Positions 25,519 through 33,410 of a DNA stretch of 64,000 bases are shown here, in pieces. A program made the translations under genes and the position numbers. Below the pieces are notes generated by a model. That model had not been told where the DNA came from. It did no database searches and saw nothing but the letters and a program-made list of their open reading frames with translations. Within the stretch, counting starts at the first letter, position 1, and every line of letters starts with the position of its first letter. Origin of the DNA: Sphaerisporangium perillae (GTDB lineage Bacteria; Actinomycetota; Actinomycetes; Streptosporangiales; Streptosporangiaceae); the NCBI RefSeq assembly GCF_023276435.1, contig NZ_JALLPO010000026.1, positions 88,349 through 152,348 on the forward strand, given 5' to 3'.

Positions 25519-26054
25519 CCTGGTGTGTATGGAATTCAGCACGCAAGCACCGGAACGATATCAAGTTGATCACCCGCCACTCCGCTATCCAGACAATGTG
25601 ATGGCACGCGAGCCCTGATCGGCCGGAGCCGGCCGCCTCTCTCGGCTGCGGGGCGAGAGGCGGCCGGCAGCGAGGACCGATATTGGCCTGACCTGCGGCA
25701 TGCGCGAGTCACCAGCAGCGCTCTCTCCAGGCCTGCAACAGTAGCCAGCGCGTCGTCGTAGAGAAACGCTGCTCCCCTGCGGAGGTACCCGATGGTGGAG
25801 CGCTAGCACGGTAAACGAGCTGTTGCTCAGCTCGGTGTCACTGATTACACCGCCGTCCTGCTTGGGCGATTGAATTGTCGCTGGTAATTGCCATCGAGAT
25901 GCCGATAGTCGAACTGATCGATCCTCACTCGCGCTGATCGGCGGCGGCGTGCGAACGGTCGGCGCGGTACTTGGTACGGCGCTGCGCGCTGGTCGTACAC
26001 CCCGGTTGCGCTCTGCCGTGCACCACCGGCATGTCCACCACCACATCTCAGATT
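25519..26054. other. 536-base gene-poor stretch with a strong hairpin
   Basis: No supported gene. A minus-strand piece around 25670-25800 (GYLRRGAAFLYDDALATVAGLERALL) looks coding-like but has a stop just upstream and no start. The stretch 25830-25930 is AT-richer than its surroundings. The 14-bp hairpin at 25628-25668 would be a fitting end for such a vanished minus-strand gene. Confidence 0.35.
25628..25668. terminator. Perfect 14-bp hairpin
   Basis: GCCGGCCGCCTCTC (25628-25641) and GAGAGGCGGCCGGC (25655-25668) pair perfectly around a 13-base loop. It lies upstream of the methyltransferase on the minus strand and follows no intact gene. Confidence 0.6.
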
Positions 26055-26564
26055 TCAGGTCGTTGCGCTGGAGGGCCTCCTGGCAGGCGGCTGTGGGTGG
26101 TCGGGCACGTCAGGGAGTCTGGTGGGGGCGGCGTTGTGTACCTGCTGGAAGATCACTGAGGTGCGGAAGCCTGCGATCTCCCGGCGCTTGCTGAGCCGGT
26201 CGAGCAGGAAGGCGTGCAGGTGGTCGAGATCCTGGACGGCGACGTGGAGAAGGAAGTCATCGCCGCCGCCCAGCACGAAGACGCTGAGCACTTCGGGCAT
26301 GGCGCTCGCGGAGTCCTGGAAGGTATCGATGACGGTGCGGCTGAGGGGGCGTACCTGTACCGAGACCATGGCCTGGACGCCGCGGTTGAGCGCGGCCGGG
26401 TTGATCTCGGCGTGGTAGCCGCGGATGACACCCCGGCGGGTGAGCGCCCTGACGCGTTCCAGGCAGGTGGAGGGCGCGACGCCGAGTCTGCGTGCCAGTT
26501 CGCGGTTGGACTGCCGCGCATCTGTCTGGAGAAGCCGGATGATCTCCGAATCAAGTTCGTCCAT
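26055..26564 (-). CDS. Lrp/AsnC-family transcriptional regulator
   Basis: A 169-residue regulator with an N-terminal winged helix (LDSEIIRLLQTDARQSNREL, RRLGVAPSTCLERVRAL) and a C-terminal RAM/AsnC ligand domain (~65-145: VQAMVSVQVRPLSR, VLGGGDDFLLHVAVQD). The C-terminus carries an extra ~25-residue Pro/Arg-rich tail. Start ATG 26564. It is divergent from an amino-acid dehydrogenase gene, the classic arrangement for an amino-acid-responsive local activator or repressor such as BkdR. Confidence 0.9.
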   Translation of the reverse strand: MDELDSEIIRLLQTDARQSNRELARRLGVAPSTCLERVRALTRRGVIRGYHAEINPAALNRGVQAMVSVQVRPLSRTVIDTFQDSASAMPEVLSVFVLGGGDDFLLHVAVQDLDHLHAFLLDRLSKRREIAGFRTSVIFQQVHNAAPTRLPDVPDHPQPPARRPSSATT

Positions 26565-26678
26565 GTACGACAGTTTGCCAGCGTTTCCGATCGTTCGTAC
26601 GGTCAGACCTCCATCACGCGGCCGGATGCCCAATGCTTGCTGGACAACACCGCTCGTATGACACGGAGGTTCGATGGC

Positions 26679-27740
26679 ATGTCCATCCTCGACCACGAAC
26701 AGGTTCTGATCCGTACGGGACCGCGCTCTGGCCTGCCGGTCATCGTCGCCGTGCATTCGTCCACGCTCGGCCAGGCGGTCGGCGGATGCCGGCTCTGGCG
26801 CTACGCCAGCTGGCAGGACGGCCTCACCGACGCGTTGCGCCTGTCGGCCGGCATGACCGCCAAATGCGCCGTGGCCGGGCTGGCGAACGGTGGCGGCAAG
26901 ACCGTCGTCGCCGTGCCCCAGGGCGCCGAGCTGGACGCAGCCACGCGCCGCGCGGTGCTAGACGACGTGGCCGACACCATCGCGTCACTGGACGGGACGT
27001 ATGCGACCGGTCCAGACGTCGGAACGACTCCGCAAGACATGGCGGTCATCGGTGAGCGCACCCCTCACGTCTTCTGCAAGCCGGCACAACACGGTGGCAG
27101 TGGCGACTCCTCGCCGGCCACCGCGCTCGGCACGCTGGCGGCACTGCACGCGGTACGCCAACGCCTCCACGGCACGCGGACGCTCGCAGGCGTGCGCCTG
27201 TCGCTGGTGGGGCTGGGCAGCGTCGGCATGCGGCTGGCGCGCCTGCTCGCCGATGAGGGAGCCGACCTCCTGGTCAGCGACATCGACCCCGCCAAACGGG
27301 CAGGAAGCGAGGAACTCGGCGCCACCTGGGCTTCGCCCGAACAGGCCCTCACCGCGGACGTCGACATCCTCGTCCCTGCCGCGCTCGGCGGCGTCCTCAC
27401 CGAGGACGTCGTGCCGCATCTGCGCTGCGCCGCCATCGCGGGGCCGGCCAACAACCAGCTGGCCACCGCAGCCGTCGGTGACCTCCTGCACCAGCGCGGC
27501 ATCGTCTGGGTGCCCGACTACGTCGTCAGCGCGGGCGGAGTCATCAACGCGGTCACCAGGGAGCTGCACCACGAAACCCCCGACGAGGCACGCGAACGCG
27601 TCGAGGCCATCGAGCACACCGTCGCCGACCTCCTCGACACGGCGGAACACCGACAGATGACACCCGCCCAGGCCGCGACGGAACTGGCCCGGCTCCGCCT
27701 CGACGCCCCTCCCTCCACCCCGCGACCCACGTCCACCTGA
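26679..27740 (+). CDS. Leucine/valine (Glu/Leu/Phe/Val) dehydrogenase
   Basis: A 353-residue amino-acid dehydrogenase that oxidatively deaminates a branched-chain or aromatic amino acid with NAD. The catalytic-domain segment GMTAKCAVAGLANGGGKTVV holds the two lysines; TGPDVGTTPQDMAVI is the substrate-domain motif; the NAD domain has LVGLGSVGMRLARLLADEGA, and SDIDPAK suits NAD. Start ATG 26679 is set by GGAGG at 26665-26669; longer starts lack a site. The Lrp regulator is divergent, which suggests control by the amino acid itself. Confidence 0.88.
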   Translation: MSILDHEQVLIRTGPRSGLPVIVAVHSSTLGQAVGGCRLWRYASWQDGLTDALRLSAGMTAKCAVAGLANGGGKTVVAVPQGAELDAATRRAVLDDVADTIASLDGTYATGPDVGTTPQDMAVIGERTPHVFCKPAQHGGSGDSSPATALGTLAALHAVRQRLHGTRTLAGVRLSLVGLGSVGMRLARLLADEGADLLVSDIDPAKRAGSEELGATWASPEQALTADVDILVPAALGGVLTEDVVPHLRCAAIAGPANNQLATAAVGDLLHQRGIVWVPDYVVSAGGVINAVTRELHHETPDEARERVEAIEHTVADLLDTAEHRQMTPAQAATELARLRLDAPPSTPRPTST

Positions 27741-27771
27741 GCAAGAACGGAAGATCCACAGGAAAGGTTCA

Positions 27772-28332
27772 TTGATCTTGAGCAACTCCGGCCGCGCCAG
27801 AAAAGCCGAATTCTTCGCCGGCGACCATGAGCGTCGCTTCCGTTATCCCGCCACCGGCGACGAGCGGAGCATGCTCCTCAACGTCCTCAGCTCGCACCGT
27901 GCGACGCTGGAGTTGAAGTGCACGGGCCTGAACGCCGAACTGGCCCGGCGGTCCGTGGAGCCCTCCACGCTCTCGCTGCTCGGACTGATCCGCCACCTCG
28001 CCGACGTGGAACGCCGCTGGTTCCGGCAGGTGATGGCCGGGCACGACGCACCTGCCCGCTTCTCCTCCGACCAGAACCCCGACGAGGACTTCGACGGCGC
28101 CGTAGCCGACCCCGCCGTCATCACCGCCGCCTGGCAGGCCTGGCGGGAGGAGGTGGCCTTCGCCGACAGCTACGTCACCGCCGCTGCCGACCTCGACATC
28201 ACCGGCAAGGACGCATGGCGCGGAACGGTGTCGCTGCGCTGGGTGCTCATTCACATGATCGAGGAGTACGCCCGGCACAATGGCCACGCCGACCTGCTCC
28301 GCGAACGCATAGACGGAGCAACGGGCGTGTGA
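27772..28332 (+). CDS. DinB-family protein (DUF664)
   Basis: A 186-residue four-helix-bundle protein. The likely metal ligands are His in SLLGLIRHLADVERRWF (~residue 75) and in RWVLIHMIEEYARHNGHADLLRERIDG near the C-terminus (shown in part: IEEYARHNGHADLLRE). This pattern defines the DUF664 branch, widespread in actinobacteria and thought to include thiol-dependent enzymes. The start is a TTG (27772 or 27778) with AGGAAAGG just upstream; no ATG or GTG is available. It lies 31 bases after the amino-acid dehydrogenase, so they may be co-transcribed. Confidence 0.85.
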   Translation: MILSNSGRARKAEFFAGDHERRFRYPATGDERSMLLNVLSSHRATLELKCTGLNAELARRSVEPSTLSLLGLIRHLADVERRWFRQVMAGHDAPARFSSDQNPDEDFDGAVADPAVITAAWQAWREEVAFADSYVTAAADLDITGKDAWRGTVSLRWVLIHMIEEYARHNGHADLLRERIDGATGV

Positions 28333-28637
28333 GGGCTCGGCGTAAATCTGCTCCAGCAGCTCGCGGGCCTTGCGACCTGCTCACGCCGGACGGCGTGGCG
28401 TCGGGCCCGCGAGTCAGTCGGACGTTCATTCGAACTGTTCGGAACAAATCGGGAAGATCCGACTAAAACATATAATAAGAGGTTAAATAGCTGGAAAGAC
28501 GTCAGTATCCTCGTTTGTCGTATCGGGCGCCCGGAAAGACCCTACATGGGCCAGCTCTTAACGAGTCGCCTGGGCATTTATCTCGAATCAGCGCGATAAA
28601 TGCCTCTGTAGGGCGACCGACGTCAAAGGGGAACGCA
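28333..28637 (+). other. Upstream region of the repeat-protein gene
   Basis: This 305-base gap contains a marked AT-rich island at 28448-28500 with TATAAT at 28471-28476, a likely -10 box. No matching TTGACA is seen 17 bases upstream. The leader to the ATG at 28638 would be about 155 bases. No gene is seen. Confidence 0.4.
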
Positions 28638-28946
28638 ATGCCCGGTATCAAGAAATACGCCGCAACGCTCGCTGCCACGGCCGTGCTCACCGGTGGTCTT
28701 GTCGGCCTGAGCGCCGCAATGGCCACCAGCGCCACCGCGTCCACCGCCGTCACCGCCGGTGGCTGGGGAGAGCGCCACGACAAGTGGGACCGCAACTACG
28801 ACAAGTGGGACCGCTATGACAAGTGGGACCGCAACTACGACAAGTGGGACCGCTATGACAAGTGGGACCGCCACGACAAGAGGGAGAGCTACGACGAGGG
28901 GCGGCGATGGGGCTACAGCAGTTGGGACGGCTTCGACTGTTGGTGA
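28638..28946 (+). CDS. Small secreted DKWDR-repeat protein
   Basis: A 102-residue exported protein. Residues 1-37 form a signal peptide (GIKKYAATLAATAVLTGG then ATSATASTA). The mature part is almost wholly built of the repeat DKWDRNY-DKWDRY, present twice exactly, then DKWDRHDKRESYDEGRRW and a Gly/Ser/Trp tail ending FDCW. The repeat alternates acidic, basic and aromatic residues with no hydrophobic core, so it is probably disordered or a fibre or polysaccharide-binding surface peptide. Its single Cys lies at the penultimate position. ATG 28638 has AAAGGGGAA upstream. No family was recognised. Confidence 0.7.
   Translation: MPGIKKYAATLAATAVLTGGLVGLSAAMATSATASTAVTAGGWGERHDKWDRNYDKWDRYDKWDRNYDKWDRYDKWDRHDKRESYDEGRRWGYSSWDGFDCW
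28779..28871 (+). repeat. Exact 39-bp tandem repeat inside the secreted protein gene
   Basis: Two copies of a 39-base unit (28779-28817 and 28818-28856) are identical at every base, including synonymous positions, and a partial third copy follows (28857-28871). Each unit is itself two imperfect halves (DKWDRNY and DKWDRY). The lack of silent differences indicates recent duplication and likely length variation among strains. Confidence 0.9.
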
Positions 28947-29385
28947 TCGATCTCCGGGCCGCCGTAGTATGACGACCGCAGTCCAGCACCACTACAAGAA
29001 GCGACCGGCGAGTTGGTTCCGCGACCGATCCGCCGGAGAATTAGGTGGTCCCTTTGCCCGGGCGGTTTCCCCTGCCCGGGCACTTTCCGTTTTCTTCCGG
29101 TGAGTGGCCCATTCCCGGACTGGTCGGCGTGCGAAGTAGGCGGTTGATCACTGTTCAGCGTTTCCTCCCTGGGACTGAAGCCCGGGGTTCTCCACGCTCA
29201 AGAGAGGTGAGCCGTACACCAGAAGTACGTCGGAGGGATCGGCCGGATCTCATCCAGTGACCCAGACTCGCGAGGAGCAGGTAAGCACCCGGAGCCGACA
29301 GCGCCGGGGAAGAAATGCCGGGCCGGCTTTGCGCTGGGAGTGAAGGGATGGAGTTCACCCAGACCACGTGGGTCAGGATGGGGGG
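28947..29385. other. Intergenic region after the repeat-protein gene
   Basis: 439 bases with a hairpin at 29055-29082 and no supported gene. The downstream epimerase-like gene has little room for a classic ribosome binding site beyond a G-run. Confidence 0.45.
29055..29082 (+). terminator. Hairpin followed by T-rich run
   Basis: TGCCCGGGC (29055-29063) and GCCCGGGCA (29074-29082) pair perfectly around a 10-base loop. They are followed by CTTTCCGTTTTCTT, one of the few T-rich tails in the window. It probably ends the secreted repeat-protein transcript. Confidence 0.6.
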
Positions 29386-30342
29386 ATGCGGACACTTGTT
29401 CTGGGTGGTACGAGGTTCCTGTCCAGGGAGATCGCACGGCAGGCGCGCGATCGCGGGCACGAGGTGGTGTGCGCGGCTCGCGGGCTCGCGGGCGATCCGC
29501 CGGCGGATGTTGAGTTCGTCCGGGTCGATCGGAGTGAGGACGGCGGGCTGGCGCCGGTGGAGGGGCCGTTCGACCTTGTCATCGACGTCGCCAGGCATCC
29601 GAGCCTGGTGCGGCGAGCCGTCATGGAGCTCGCGGGTCGCGCCGGTCACTGGACGTTCGTGTCGTCGTGCAGCGTCTACTCCGACTTCGGTGAGGCCAAC
29701 CAGGTCGTGCACGAGCCGCTGGCCCCCGATGCCGACGAGACCGACCCGGAGAACTACGGGCCGGCCAAGGTGGCGTGCGAGCAGATCGTCGGTGATGGGG
29801 CGCTCGTCGTGCGTGCCGGGCTGATCGTGGGCCCGGAGGACCAGTTCGACAGGTTCACCTACTGGGTCGACCGGCTGGCGCGTGGCGGGCCCGTGCTGGC
29901 TCCTGGGTCACCCGACGAGCTCGTGCAGCTCGTCGACGTGCGCGATCTGGCCGCTTGGACGCTCGACTCGGCGGAGAAAGGGCTCGCCGGGCCGTACGAT
30001 GCGATCTCCATGCCGTTCAGCAGGGGCAAGCTGCTGGCGGAGATCGCCGAGGGCCTGGAGGTGGAGCCCGAGTTGGTCTGGGCTGATCAGGAGTTCCTCG
30101 TCGAGCAGAAGGTGGAGCCGTGGATGGGGCCGCGGTCGCTGCCGATGTGGCTGCCGTTGCCCCAATATGCCGGCTTCATGACCCGCGACACCGCCGCCAC
30201 GCTGGCCGCCGGGCTGCACATCCGCCCGGTCGCCGATACGGCTCGCGACACGCTCGCCTGGCAGCGCGAGTCCGGCCACACGGTGAGCCGCTCCGGCCTC
30301 ACGACCGCCGAAGAAGCCGAGCTTCTTCGAATGCTTGGTTGA
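29386..30342 (+). CDS. NAD-dependent epimerase/dehydratase-family protein
   Basis: A 318-residue extended SDR. The N-terminal motif LVLGGTRFLSREIARQ is GxxxFxS-like instead of the usual GxxGxxG. An active-site-like segment ENYGPAKVACEQ provides YxxxK, and FVSSCSVYSDFG supplies the preceding serine. The C-terminal half has YDAISMPFSRGKLLAEIAEG. Such proteins are often annotated as reductases of unknown substrate. ATG 29386 follows a GGGGGG run; GTG 29368 in frame is possible. It stands alone between two hairpin-bounded regions. Confidence 0.85.
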   Translation: MRTLVLGGTRFLSREIARQARDRGHEVVCAARGLAGDPPADVEFVRVDRSEDGGLAPVEGPFDLVIDVARHPSLVRRAVMELAGRAGHWTFVSSCSVYSDFGEANQVVHEPLAPDADETDPENYGPAKVACEQIVGDGALVVRAGLIVGPEDQFDRFTYWVDRLARGGPVLAPGSPDELVQLVDVRDLAAWTLDSAEKGLAGPYDAISMPFSRGKLLAEIAEGLEVEPELVWADQEFLVEQKVEPWMGPRSLPMWLPLPQYAGFMTRDTAATLAAGLHIRPVADTARDTLAWQRESGHTVSRSGLTTAEEAELLRMLG

Positions 30343-30541
30343 TACAGCGGGGTGGTGTCGAAGCTCATCGACATCGACTCGCGAGTGGATCAAGCCGGCG
30401 CCCACGTTCGCGGACATGTGGTGCTGGTTCTCAGATCCCATTATCCGCTCGCCTGATCACGCACCAGGTCGCCGCTTGACCGGGCGCGCCGCGCCGGACA
30501 TCTCAGAAGGCGGTGAATCCGGCAAGGCGCGCACGAAGGCA

Positions 30542-30570
30542 TTGACGGCCCGGACGGCGGACTCTACGAT
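30542..30570 (+). promoter_or_regulatory. Promoter of the GH18 chitinase gene
   Basis: TTGACG (30542-30547) and TACGAT (30565-30570) are separated by 17 bases, a good housekeeping-type promoter for actinomycetes. The chitinase start lies 60 bases downstream. Confidence 0.6.
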
Positions 30571-30583
30571 CCGGGAACGACTT

Positions 30584-30600
30584 ATAGGAAACTTTCCTAT
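30584..30600 (+). promoter_or_regulatory. Palindromic operator in the chitinase leader
   Basis: ATAGGAAACTTTCCTAT is a perfect inverted repeat around one central C. It sits just downstream of the predicted transcription start, where a repressor would block elongation. AGGAAA-TTTCCT palindromes resemble sites proposed for ROK-family sugar repressors upstream of actinomycete glycoside hydrolases; that attribution is from memory and is not proven here. Confidence 0.6.
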
Positions 30601-30629
30601 GAGTAAGCAAGCAGCGAGTGGAGATGGCT

Positions 30630-31904
30630 GTGCGACGTCCTTTCCAGCACCTTGTCACAGCGGCGCTCGCCGTCGGCCTAGCTGCGGTGGCCGTACCCGC
30701 GCAGGCGCAGACCACGTACCCGGACGGCGGCGACCGGTTCAAGCGGGTCGCGTACTTCATCCAGTGGGGCATCTACGCCCGGAACTTCCATGTCAAGGAC
30801 GTGGACACCAGCGGAGCCGCGGCCAAGCTCACCCACATCAACTACGCCTTCGGCAACGTCGGCGCCGACGGCACGTGCGTCTCGGCCGACCCCTGGGCCG
30901 ACTGGCAGCGGCCCGTGTCCGCTGAGGAGAGCGTGGACGGCGTGGCCGACCAGCCGGGCCAGGCGCTCAACGGCAACCTCAACCAGTTCAGGAAGCTCAA
31001 GGGCAAGCACCCCGGCCTCAAGGTGCTGATCTCGCTCGGCGGCTGGACCGGATCGAAATACTTCTCCGACGCGGTCCTCACTCCCGATTCCCGTAGCAAG
31101 CTGGCCGCTTCCTGCGTCGGCCTGTGGCTCAAGGGCGACCTGCCCGGCCTGCCCGCGGGAACGGGCGCGGGGGTCTTCGACGGGATCGACCTGGACTGGG
31201 AGTGGCCGGGCTCGGAAGGCAACACCGGCAATGTCGTCCGTCCCGAGGACAAGCGGAACTTCACGCTCTTCGCCGCCGAACTGCGCCGCCAGATGAAGGA
31301 GTACGACCCGAAGAGTCAGCTCACCGCGTTCCTGCCGGCCGCCGCGGCGAAGATCGACTCAGGCTTCGAGGTCCGCGACGTCTTCCGCAGCCTCGACTTC
31401 GCCACGATCCAGGGATACGACCTGCACGGGTCCTGGGAGAACAGGACCGGCCACAACGGCAACCTGTTCACCGACCGCAAGGACCCGAACCCGGTGAAGT
31501 ACAGCGTCGACACCACCGTCGGCGACTACCTGTCGCGCGGCGCCCCCGCCAGGAAGATCGTGGTCGGCGTCCCCGCGTACGGCCAGGGCTGGACCGGCGT
31601 GAAGTCCACCGGCGACGGGCTGTACGAACAGGCCACCGGCCCGGCCCCCGCCACCTGGGCGCCGGGCACCGAGGACTACAAGATCCTGGTCAACAAGCCG
31701 GGCAAGCGGTATCGCGACCTGCGTACCGGCACGCAGTGGCTGTACGACGGCAACGAATTCTGGTCGTACGACGACCCGGCGACGCTGCTGGAGAAGGCCG
31801 CCTACATCAGGCTGAAGGGGCTCGGCGGCTCGATGATGTGGTCGATCGACCAGGACGACGCCAAGGCGTCTCTGACCTCGGCACTCCACAAGGTCCTGCG
31901 CTGA
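30630..31904 (+). CDS. Secreted GH18 chitinase
   Basis: A 424-residue exported endo- or exo-chitinase. Residues 1-28 are a signal peptide (FQHLVTAALAVGLAAVAVPAQA). The GH18 barrel starts KRVAYFIQWGIYARNF; SLGGWTGSKYF is the second conserved strand; the catalytic DGIDLDWEW has its acid Glu at about residue 191. The late MMWSIDQDD strand supplies the conserved Trp. There is no carbohydrate-binding module, so this is a single-domain ChiC/D-like enzyme. GTG 30630 is 6 bases after GGAG; ATG 30624 directly abuts that site. A promoter and a perfect palindromic operator precede it and a hairpin follows. Confidence 0.92.
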   Translation: MRRPFQHLVTAALAVGLAAVAVPAQAQTTYPDGGDRFKRVAYFIQWGIYARNFHVKDVDTSGAAAKLTHINYAFGNVGADGTCVSADPWADWQRPVSAEESVDGVADQPGQALNGNLNQFRKLKGKHPGLKVLISLGGWTGSKYFSDAVLTPDSRSKLAASCVGLWLKGDLPGLPAGTGAGVFDGIDLDWEWPGSEGNTGNVVRPEDKRNFTLFAAELRRQMKEYDPKSQLTAFLPAAAAKIDSGFEVRDVFRSLDFATIQGYDLHGSWENRTGHNGNLFTDRKDPNPVKYSVDTTVGDYLSRGAPARKIVVGVPAYGQGWTGVKSTGDGLYEQATGPAPATWAPGTEDYKILVNKPGKRYRDLRTGTQWLYDGNEFWSYDDPATLLEKAAYIRLKGLGGSMMWSIDQDDAKASLTSALHKVLR

Positions 31905-31910
31905 CGCTAC

Positions 31911-31945
31911 GGGCACTCGGTACGGAGCATTCCGTCCGGGTGCCC
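31911..31945 (+). terminator. Hairpin terminator after chitinase gene
   Basis: GGGCACTCGGTACGGA pairs with TCCGTCCGGGTGCCC around GCAT, with two small irregularities in the stem. It starts 7 bases after the chitinase stop. Confidence 0.7.
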
Positions 31946-32102
31946 TTCGCCGTCCTGTCCGATACGCGTCCGGGACCGGTTCGTAAGCTCCGGAGATGGC
32001 GGAGCATCGTCTGCGACACTCTCGGCCCGCTCGACCTGCGGGTCCGGCGTGGCGGCGCAGCCTCGACCGCATCCGCTCCTACCGGGCCGACCGGATCGTC
32101 GA

Positions 32103-33158
32103 CTACACCGTCACCCCCCCTCCCGCAGGCGGTCGACCGGCGGCCGCCCGCTGCCCCCGATCTGGAGCCCGTTCTCGCGCAGGCCGAGCGCGCCCAGCAG
32201 CGCCTGCGACAGGGCGGCGCCATCGCGCAGCGCGGCTCAACTCCACAAAGCACACCTCATGGGCCGCGACAGCGGCGACTTCGATGGACAGCCGGGTCTT
32301 GCCTACGCCGCCGGGACCGATCAGCGTGACCAACCGGGCCACGCGCAGCAGATCGGCGACCTCGTCCATCTCCTCGGCGCGGCCGACGAAAGCCGTCAGC
32401 TGGGCGGGCGGCGCGGTGGGCGACGGCGACGGATCGGCGCTCAGCAACTCTCGGTGGAGCGCCGTGAGCTCGGCCGAGGGATCGGCGCCCAGCTCGTCGG
32501 CCAGACGCCGCCTGGTCTCCTCGAACACCACGAGCGCCGCGGCCTGCCCGCCCTCGGCGAACAGTGCCCGCATCAGCAGCCCCGCCAGCCGTTCCCGGAG
32601 CGGATGGCGGCCGACCATCTCGCGCAACTCGGGTACGGCCGCGCGGTGCTCGCCGAGCCGGAGTCCACCCTCGATCCGGTCTTCGATCGCCCCGAGCCGC
32701 TGCTCCTCCAGCCGCACGGCGCTCGCCTGGGCCGTCCGGCTCCCGGCGAGGTCCGCCAGCGCCGGTCCCCGCCACAGCTCCAGCGCCTCGCGCAGCAGCG
32801 CGACCGCCTGTTCGGCGTCGCCATCGCGCAGCGCGGCCCGGCCTTCCCGGGCCAGCCGCTCAAATCGGCAGGCGTCCACGTCCTCACCAGGGACCACGAT
32901 CCGGTAGCCCGCCCCGGCACGCTCGATCGAGGCCGCCGAGCCGAGGGCCGTGCGCAACCGGGACACCTGGGACTGCAGCGCGTGCGCCGACAGCGCCCCG
33001 TCCGGGTCGATCTCGTCGGCCAGCCGGTCAGCCGACACGACCTCGCCGGGGCGCACCAGCAGCAGGGCCAGCAGCGCGCGGCGGGCCGGGCCGCCCAGCG
33101 GAACCTCGGCCCCGTCCTCGCGCCACGCCCGGGTCTGGCCAAGGATTCCGAACCGCAT
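32103..33158 (-). pseudogene. AfsR/SARP-family regulator, truncated and frameshifted
   Basis: Starting at ATG 33158 the frame encodes MRFGILGQTRAWREDGAEV, a SARP winged helix (residues ~1-95), a bacterial transcriptional activation domain (~96-240), and the beginning of an NB-ARC ATPase with FVGRAEEMDEVADLL and Walker A TLIGPGGVGKTRL. After HEVCFVELS near 32240 the frame is lost. The true continuation (DGAALSQALLGALGLRENGL) is readable one frame away and then ends abruptly at DRLREG, about 32110. Full AfsR-type proteins run to 900 residues or more, so most of the ATPase and all repeats are gone. The fragment might still bind DNA but lacks its regulatory half. Confidence 0.8.
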
Positions 33159-33180
33159 GCCGGTGATTATCCACCGGTGA

Positions 33181-33306
33181 TCACGCGGGGGCGATGGGGG
33201 AGAGGTAGGTCCCACCCGAGACGTCGATGGTCTGGCCGGTCACCCGCCGGCCCTGCGGCCCGGCCAGGTAGCCGACGACGTCGGCGAGGTCCTTCGCCTC
33301 GCGAGG
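33181..33306 (-). pseudogene. C-terminal scrap of an SDR oxidoreductase
   Basis: The minus strand reads REAKDLADVVGYLAGPQG, then RRVTGQTIDVSGGTYLSP to a TGA at 33181-33183. This is the unmistakable last ~42 residues of a short-chain dehydrogenase. No N-terminal part exists upstream because the nagZ promoter region begins there. With the broken SARP gene beside it, it marks a deletion-prone junction. Confidence 0.75.
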
Positions 33307-33323
33307 TTTCCGGCAAGAAAGCG

Positions 33324-33352
33324 TTGACCATCCGATCGGATGTAAGTAACTT
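33324..33352 (+). promoter_or_regulatory. Promoter of the nagZ-namZ operon with palindrome in the spacer
   Basis: TTGACC (33324-33329) and TAACTT (33347-33352) are spaced by 17 bases. The spacer begins with CATCCGATCGGATG (33329-33342), a perfect 14-base palindrome. A repressor there would directly exclude RNA polymerase. The ATG is 59 bases after the -10. Confidence 0.6.
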
Positions 33353-33410
33353 CCAGGCAACGCGATGACCTTGCATGAAATTTACCTACATGCGAGGGGT
33401 TGGAGGAAAG

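Noticed and set aside
25585..26046. 153-codon minus-strand frame
   Set aside because: Composition resembles noncoding translation, with no ribosome binding site and no domain.
32049..33368. 439-codon + strand frame opposite the SARP pseudogene
   Set aside because: Low-complexity Arg/Gln/Pro translation; the minus strand encodes recognisable SARP domains. A short + strand start at 31996 (MAEHRLRHSRPARPAG) may be another gene scrap but could not be supported.
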